Shown piece after piece: positions 57,185 through 64,000 of a DNA stretch of 64,000 nt. This DNA comes from Syngnathus acus. Its lineage: Eukaryota; Chordata; Actinopteri; Syngnathiformes; Syngnathidae. A program made the translations under genes and the position numbers. The notes beneath the pieces were generated by a model, which did not search any database, had not been told where the DNA came from, and worked only from the letters and a program-made list of their open reading frames with translations. The stretch is from positions 1,488,001-1,552,000 of the forward strand of contig NC_051105.1 of NCBI RefSeq assembly GCF_901709675.1. The letters run 5' to 3'. Within the stretch, counting starts at the first letter, position 1. Every line of letters begins with the position of its first letter.

Positions 57185-59299
57185 ATGACAGACCCGACCA
57201 GCCGAGAGTCCTACCCAGTCCCGGACTTGACCATAGTGGACCCGTCTGCAGTCACAGTGCGGAACGGCCAGCGCGCCCCGGATGGCTTCGGCAATAACCA
57301 TCACAACCACAACAACCAGCAACAGCACGTCAAGAGCCCCATCCAGCATGAGGCGCTCACCTCCGGACAAGAGATGAAAATCACAGACAATGTGGAGGGA
57401 GAAGGTACACCAACTCTCTGTTTCTTGTGTATCTTATTTTTGGTTATTAGACCCCCCCCGCTCGGACCGGGGAATGAAGTGCGGTATTTTTAGCCTGCCC
57501 CTATTTGAATAATTTATAAGTCAGAAGGATATTAAAGGAATCTTCCATACCCGAGGAGCAAAAAAAAAAGCAAAGATAAATAGCTTTGGGCAGCAGTGGA
57601 TAGGCTGGATGCCTTGCAGCTGTCGGTTCAGGGTTTGAATCTGTGTTGAGGTTGGATGTTTTTTGGGTGCTTATGAGGGGGGGGGGGGGTTCTGAATATG
57701 AGCTTGATTGGGTTTGCTGGAAAAGTATGATGACTTGGCTGGTAACCAGTCCAGGCTCTATCTGGCAAGGTGCCAAATTGAAATGCTGACTGTATGTATT
57801 AGAAATATAGAATGGGAGGGAGAAATTGATGAAATCTGAAAGATGAGAATTTCTCCACTCATTTGGGAATTTTCATTTTAAAAAAAAAAGGGGGAATATT
57901 CAAAAAGAAATATTCTTTTTGGGAGGTTTCAGCCTTTGTCACTGGAATGGTTTGTATCAGAATCATAAGCTTAATTTTCAGAAATGTACACATTTTGGAA
58001 TTTAACAAGTGAATGATGAATTCTTTTTAAATTATTGCGCAATCCAGAGCCCGAGGCTGCACAGACATTTGTTCCTTGAAGCCCCCTTGGTACCAGTCAC
58101 AGGCATGACCAACAAATCCCTTTCTGTGTGTTTGCATGCCTGAAGAAAGACAGAGCGAGCAAATGGAGTTTGTGAAAGAGATTATGTATGACTTTTTAAT
58201 CCCATTCATTATATGCACCATCGTGGAACTAAACATTCCATAGTGGATAAATCAGCCCATGTTGTATTGTTTGGTCAATCCTGAGCCTGTAAATGACTTT
58301 GTGTGGGCATCTAGCAGATTTATTTCATGTTTGTTTACTAAATGCGATTTCGAAGCACCTTTATCATGTTTAACCTTGTGAGCCTGTACACAATAAGAAC
58401 TTTGCCACTTTGTATGTTTCGGTCGAACATTGGATTGTTATCAAGAATGTGAGTATAATTTCTAATTTATGACATGATCCATGTAATTGGTGGAGGCTAA
58501 ATACAGGTCAAGGAAACACAGACTAGCTCACTCACAGACTCTTTTTGATTCAACTCAGTGATAAGTATGGAGATGAGTTTGGTGGTTTTGCCCAGTCAGC
58601 ATAGAAAAAACTGCATGAAAGGGAAATTGACCATTTGTTAATCCCAATAAAAGTCTGTAATTGCATTTTATAGTGTAAACCTTTAAAATAATTCCCATGT
58701 GCCTCCATAAACGCTGCACTCACTCTCACTTATGGTTGAAATCATTGACAAGGTCATTAGAACAAACAAAAACGCCCACTCAACAAACTACAAATTTGAG
58801 ACTGACAGCCAAACCATCAGACTAACCAAAAAACGGGGAACTAAATACAAAACCTCCCCTGACGAGACAACGAGGCACATCTGCACTAGACAAACGCGCG
58901 GTGGAAGCTGATTGGTTGACACGAGGAAGGCCGGCGGCGGCGGCGGGGGGGGGGAACGAAAAGACAGCAAAACTTGACAAAACATGAAACAAAACTAATC
59001 GCAACAAAGTAAACAAAACCACACATCATGAAAGCGATAAATATCCATTCTGTGAGCGACTAAATGGTTTTCCTTGAGTCTTGAACCGGCCACTTGGTTT
59101 GACCTGAGCCTGAAATCTTTTTTTAATTTAATATCTTTCATTAATTTTTTTAGTTTAATTAAATTTTTTCTAATTGCAGGTCTGTTGGAGAGCAGCATGC
59201 GCCTGAAGCCTCACGAAGCTCAGAACTACAGGAAGAAGGCGCTCTGGGTCTCGTGGGTCTCCATCGTGGTCACCCTCATCCTTGCCGTGACGGCGTTCA
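57185..59299 (+). CDS. tmem163: Transmembrane protein 163, coding exons 1-2 (gene continues past the window)
   Basis: Zinc-binding/efflux protein of the cation-diffusion-facilitator type found in synaptic vesicles and endosomal membranes. Two exons are in the window, 57185-57404 and 59180-59299, joined in phase 1 at good sites (GAAG/GTACAC, TTGCAG/GT, TTCA/GTAAGT). Exon 2 encodes GLLESSMRLKPHEAQNYRKK and then the first TM helix, ALWVSWVSIVVTLILAVTAF; this matches human TMEM163 closely from memory. The exon 1 N-terminus, starting MTDPTSRESYPVPDLTIVDP, is not similar to the human one and contains a His/Asn/Gln-rich run, NNHHNHNNQQQH. The start was chosen at 57185 (G at -3, A at +4). The remaining TM helices lie beyond 64000. 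Teleosts may have two paralogues; I cannot say which this is. Confidence 0.92.
57580..57775 (+). repeat. Degenerate tRNA-derived dispersed repeat
   Basis: GGGCAGCAGTGGAT near the start, a B-box-like GGTTCAGGGTTTGAATCTGT near 57625-57645, and GGCTGGTAACCAGTCCAGGC near 57739-57758 follow the order of a common teleost repeat that I recall. An 11-base G run interrupts it. It is too diverged to be a functional tRNA gene. Confidence 0.5.
58836..58925 (+). repeat. Dispersed repeat fragment, copy B
   Basis: Same ordered words as copy A at 35980-36050: GGAACTAAATACAA, GACGAGACAACGAGGCACA and AGCTGATTGGT. The following CCGGCG word also matches. It is a few bases longer than copy A because of small insertions. 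Confidence 0.75.
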
Positions 59300-62200
59300 G
59301 TAAGTATTCAACGGTCCGAGTCGTGCTGCTCCTTTGCTTTCAGTAATTGCTTGTAACAAAAGATGGCGTCATGAAAACAAAAGTTATTTCCTTGAGATCA
59401 TTTTTTGGGTTGCCAGGACCTGACAAACCCAAGTGAGACCAAAAACCTACAAGATAAGAAAGTCATTCCGCAGAGTCAAATGTCAATTTTATTTTCTTCG
59501 AATGATTGCCGTGACTGCTGTTTGTAGGTATAAATGTGTCCTGGTATTTTTGGTAACCTTATTCTGGTTTTAAGAAGAAGCTGATGAAAATCCAGTGAGA
59601 CAATTGATTGTGGGCTTGAGTGGACACATTATCACTGGATTCTTTCAGTGTGATTGATTGTTCACACATTGCATGTGTGGCGCTATTAAGAATAATACTT
59701 TTTGATTTCACAATCAAGCGGTAGGGGATTTAAATCATCAATCGATTTCCCATTCAAGATGTATGATCACTGTCCAGTTCATTGGGGACACTTTGGTCAC
59801 AAGAGTATTTTTTTTTTCCAAACTCATTTTGGGGAACTAAGCAGGGTCATGTGGTCAAAGATGGATGTTTTTGTTGTCTGACGCATGACTCAGCGCGACG
59901 CGACGTTGCGTGTACGATTCAAGATGTTGCTTTGTCATCCCGACTAAGCGTCCGTCAAACGGCAAAGTGCCGTCACATGTTCGCCGCTTAGCACATTTGC
60001 ACTTCTCGGAATGATCTCATCTCCAAAGTGACACCCAATTTAGAGCCATTGACGATTGTTTGTCGTCGCTAACAGGATGTACATACGTGACAGGCAAATG
60101 TTATGCTAATGTTAAGATGTTGTTACGCTAGCGTTGCCGTTCCAAATTTAATTTATCAATGCGTTATCGGTTATTCCGAGAGTAGGAGTTGTCTTTTGGA
60201 TTTCCAACATCCGGCTGCCAGATCAGGAATTCTGACAAATAATCTAGATTACGACAAGAATCTCAAAAAAGATATACTCGACTGGAAGGACGCGAGAAGT
60301 GCAATCTCTCAGCGGGCAAGAGGACAGGTCACAGGTTCACGGTGGGTGGGGAAATCAATCAGCGACTACGCCTTCACCGCTTCGACTCGGAAAGCGGCAC
60401 TAGCGAGACAGCGAGGAACACGGAGATAACGCCAACGATAGCGACGGGATGAATGTTGGCAGGCGGCACCTGGGATTCGCTGGTTGTGCTTGAAACAACA
60501 AACCTGCCCTAGTTTCTGCTCGTTCCTCTCGCCATCTTGGCGATGTCTCATCATTTGCGGGCCTCTGACTTTCCTTTCTTTTTCGCTTTTCTAATGTTAT
60601 CATATAGGACAGGAAGAGGAGAAATTGCTCATCTGGAGTACGCCGCACTTTAAACACTCAGTCTGTGTGTACCCAGCTTAAGACAACAACTGCGCTTCCT
60701 CCTTTGTTCTGTTTTTTTCTGCTCCCCGCCGAAGCACCGTCATCAGTGTGAGCTCCAACCCAGATACATAAAGTAAAAGACACCAACAGGGTTATAAATA
60801 AACCATGGACATTTGCCAATGGCTGTGATTGGGGATCAAAACATGTGACCAGAAGGACAAACAGTTGCGTTTGCATTTTCTGATAAAAGGCATTTCATGA
60901 ACCAAATTGGTGATCCAAACAAGCGATGGCGCTCAGAGACCGACCATCTTGCCGTCATTACGTGGACATTTGCAGACTGCGGCGTCTTGAATTCATCCGG
61001 CGGCTGAGAGAAAAACAACAGCGGCGTCGCCGGGCCATTTATCACAGGCAGGTCGAGGCGGGAGCAATATTTTGCCCGTCTTGCCGCAGCTCTGCCTCCC
61101 CGCAACCAACTCCCGCGGGGGTCCTCGGCAGCCAGCCCCGCCCCGCCCCTTCCGATTCTCTCATCTTCATTTCTTCCTCACCGGCTGCGATCTACTCAAA
61201 CACCCCAGATCTTCTTCAACACCTCGCGTCTGTCTTGCAGCTGAAAACACAATCATTTATTCATGTCTCTATTTTTAGCTGCGGCTAAGTCTATATATAG
61301 ATGGACTAAGTGTGATTTGGCTTGTAGATGGAAAACCAAAGAGGCTTGCTTACCTGGCATAGAGATTATTGCTGGCTACGCCAAGAATTGGTTGAAGACC
61401 AACCACGGGTTGGACCCCGGCATACTTTCTCGGATTAGCCGTCACGCTTGAGATATTTGCGAAGAGCGAAGCAGAATGAAGCCTCAGACGACACGTGCGT
61501 TGGTATTGTGCCAAAGAAGCGGAGTCGCTAGCCCAACCTTTTGTCCCGTCCCAAACTTATTGCCGTTTAGCGCCAATTACCGAATGAACGGCAAATTGTG
61601 AAAGGGGGCCCGAGATCGCAACAGTGTGTTACTGTTCAAATCACGCAGACGGACAAAAGCTCCGCTTTTACCAGTAACGACCGTGTCCGAACAATGTAGA
61701 ATTGCAAGAATGACCCGGACACAGCGTAACCTTTCAACAATCATTTCGAAGAACACAAGGGAGCAAGAAGTGCAACCGGGCGAGCGAATGATCATGACGG
61801 TAAAAAACCTGACGTGGCACACGAGTGACCTACAAAGATCCCAAACAGGAAATAATTGGAGGCCAATGCACAGCTGGGGAAGGGCCTGCTGAAGGACACC
61901 TCACCTCCAAAAACAGGAACAAAAACTGCAGAATACAAATTTTAAGCATTGACTGTGTTGGGGAGAAAAATCAATCCATATCACTTCAGAATCTTTTTCT
62001 TAAACCATGACAGCGCGAGATAGCAGCCAGCGTTTAGCTTCAGTTGTTCCAAAAAACCTTGCGACATGTTCTCGGGTTTTGCGTGGTGCTTGGCTGTCAA
62101 AAGCTGGCCATCTGCGGCGTAATTATAGGACTGGCCGTCTTGCTCTCTTGTGCTCGCTCTTATTTAGCAGTAAACACCGCTTGAGTATTTTTACCTCTCG

Positions 62201-63583
62201 TCGGAAAGATCAGATACATATACTGCGGGTGGTGGAGAGGAAGAAAAAAAAATGGTGACATCTCAACTTTCATTCTATCTGCATCCAGAAAGAATTTTCC
62301 GGCTTCCCTTTGGCCAAAGCAATCGGCATCTTGTTTCGTTGTGATCGATGGTAAACTGACGACGGCGAGGGATTCGTTAGCGAGAGGCCCGGGCTTTTTT
62401 CCATTTTCGCACAGCAGCGGGGTACAAATGACGTGCTGGGGAGAAAGGAGGCGTTTGGAAAAGGGGAAAGCCGAGCCGCTTCATCATTGATGAATTATTC
62501 ATTAAATCCACTGCATGCTTGGAAATGTAAATAGCCAGATAGAAGGTGCTCAAAGTCTAATGTAAGACTTAAAAAATATATATATTTAAAAAAAAATGAA
62601 ATTGTCCAAGACCGAAAAAAAAAAAAATATACAAAAACAATGAAATTGTCCCACTGACAATTCCAATATTTTTTTTGTTTACTCTCGAGCTCTGTGAATA
62701 ATTATGTGAAAAAGTCACAAGGACCAAATATGACTGCATGACACATTTGATTTGTTCACACCACCCAATGATAATTTGCATTATTTGTGTGTCAAAGCAT
62801 GCGCTCAAATGAATCGACTGACATTAAACACAAACACTCATGGCGCATTTCTGTACAAAAATGATTAAGTTGCCATCAAACGCTCTTTCATTTTCAGTCT
62901 TGATAGTTTGAGGTTTCACAAAAGCAAAACAAGTCTCGATTTTTGACACATTTGTTCCCGCCTAAAATGAATTTCTTCAGTTTTGGGTGACAAAACAGTG
63001 TTTTGGGTGTTCTGCTGCTAATGAATGAAGAATAGAAACAGCTCGAATCACACTTTTTTTTTTTTTTATTCGAGTGACTGCTTCCTTAATTACAATCTGC
63101 AAGAACTTGATTGGCTTTTTCTCGTATTTTCAGTCACAGTATCTTTTTAACAAGCTGCGCAGTGTTGCATCTGGTGAGCACTAAAGTGATCTGTGTGTGT
63201 GTGTGTGTGTCTGACTTGATTCCTCTTGCGGCCACAATCTGGTCGCCGCCAGACTATTTGACCATGTGGTCGGCGTTAACCGCAACGGCTGTCGGGTTAA
63301 AGCAACGGTTACCAGTGTTATTGTGCCGGATTAATAAACATCGCTGTTGTTTAGAGAAGTGCATGGAAGGTTCGGTAGAGAGTAAAAATTGGAGTATACT
63401 TGAGGCCAGTTGCAAGAAGCTCAAAGGATGATAATGGGATTAAGGTTGAGAGACATATATTGCGCAGAAGAAAGGGTTTCTTTTTTTCCTTGGTGAGAAG
63501 AAAGACTGAGGCAAGATTGTTATGCACGAGGGAGAAAGTAAAAGATATATGGGAGGTTAATGGGAAGGCATGTTGAAGTGGCA

Positions 63584-63607
63584 GTGCAGCAGTGCAGCAG
63601 TGCAGCG
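63584..63607. repeat. 8-bp tandem repeat GTGCAGCA, three copies
   Basis: Three head-to-tail GTGCAGCA units, the last with one terminal mismatch, in tmem163 intron 2. Confidence 0.85.
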
Positions 63608-63836
63608 CAGTCGCTCTTGAATTATTGAGCGTGATATTTTGCAGCTGGGCAAAGGGCCGCAGCCTTGTCGGGTGTCCGCTAAGAGGCAGGAAGTATGCAT
63701 CAGTGGGCCGGTGATGCTGCAGTATTTTTTTTCTGACTGACTTCACGTGTGCCTCATAAGTGCTTCACTGCTGTGTCTGTTAGCATCAAGCTAGGTCATC
63801 ATTTTTTTTTTTTCAAAACAGCTCCTGTGGAAATGG

Positions 63837-63923
63837 TCATTTGGTATTTTTTTATTTAAATGTATTTATTTAAATCTATTTATTTATGTATTTATTTATT
63901 TAAACCTATTCATTTATTTATTG
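63837..63923. repeat. (ATTT)n-like AT-rich repeat
   Basis: Irregular array of TTTATTTA and TTTAAAT words over about 85 bases, close to the right edge of the window. Confidence 0.8.
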
Positions 63924-64000
63924 TATATTCATTTAGAAAAAAGTTTAGTTTGCCAAGAGGTAAGCAAAGCTGCAGTGAGTTTAGTCAGATGCAAAGATTA

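Larger units (their letters stand above)
57405..59179 (+). other. tmem163: tmem163 intron 1
   Basis: 1.8 kb intron with no exon recognised. It contains a degenerate tRNA-derived repeat (57580-57775, with an internal G run) and copy B of a dispersed repeat (58836-58925). Confidence 0.85.
59300..64000 (+). other. tmem163: tmem163 intron 2 (open at window edge)
   Basis: No further tmem163 exon, which should encode the second TM segment region, is visible before 64000. The open frames here are short and match nothing known. Small repeats near the right end are listed separately. Confidence 0.75.

Noticed and set aside
57620-57650. tRNA B-box-like sequence suggesting a tRNA gene
   Set aside because: No cloverleaf can be drawn around it; it fits a degenerate tRNA-derived repeat instead.
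60926-61288. 120-codon Arg-rich frame in tmem163 intron 2
   Set aside because: Low-complexity, no homology recognised, no flanking splice signals that keep phase with tmem163.

Overview
The window looks like nuclear DNA from a ray-finned (teleost-type) fish. It has short multi-exon vertebrate genes with GT-AG introns, two intronless fish-type odorant receptor genes, a B-type creatine kinase in a compact 8-exon gene, and many simple repeats. I could not fix the species. Gene models were built by translating exons by eye, joining them at GT/AG sites in the correct phase, and comparing them with vertebrate families from memory. No database search was run.

Layout, left to right. 1-12.5 kb: no gene recognised, only microsatellites, homopolymers and one weak GC-rich open segment. 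12.50-12.83 kb: a CpG-rich, ATG-free block ending in a strong minus-strand splice donor, possibly the first non-coding exon of an unidentified leftward gene. 13.1-16.3 kb: two tandem minus-strand odorant receptor genes, duplicated together with their upstream regions. 17.9-19.3 kb (+): a six-exon SAM-dependent methyltransferase. 19.7-22.2 kb (+): cytosolic B-type-like creatine kinase with a TATA box, CRE motifs and a non-coding first exon. 22.6-28.2 kb (+): ube2f, a NEDD8 E2. 32.5-45.1 kb (-): ramp1, with two large introns. 47.1-52.3 kb (-): ccnt2 (cyclin T2). 52.9-55.0 kb (-): acmsd. 57.2 kb to the right edge (+): the first two coding exons of tmem163, whose second intron runs off the window.

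These genes do not form a shared pathway; they are ordinary vertebrate neighbours. From memory, ACMSD-CCNT2-TMEM163 sit together at human 2q21.3, with TMEM163 and ACMSD head to head as here. UBE2F and RAMP1 sit together at 2q37.3. The window therefore joins two gene blocks that are far apart on human chromosome 2, with the junction between ramp1 and ccnt2. The methyltransferase, creatine kinase and odorant receptors lie to the left of that.

Points most worth a second look: the unassigned minus-strand first exon at 12.5-12.8 kb; a (TGTC)11 microsatellite that supplies most of the 3' splice-site tract of ube2f exon 7; a 529-bp foldback element in the shared acmsd/tmem163 promoter interval; a His/Asn/Gln-rich N-terminus on the zinc-transport-family protein Tmem163; near-perfect hairpins at 22.3 and 31.8 kb; an extremely GC-rich insert in ccnt2 intron 6; and the two odorant receptors differing at the start of TM3. 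I saw no operons, CRISPR arrays, rRNA genes or complete autonomous transposons, and nothing that clearly counts as a new biological system.
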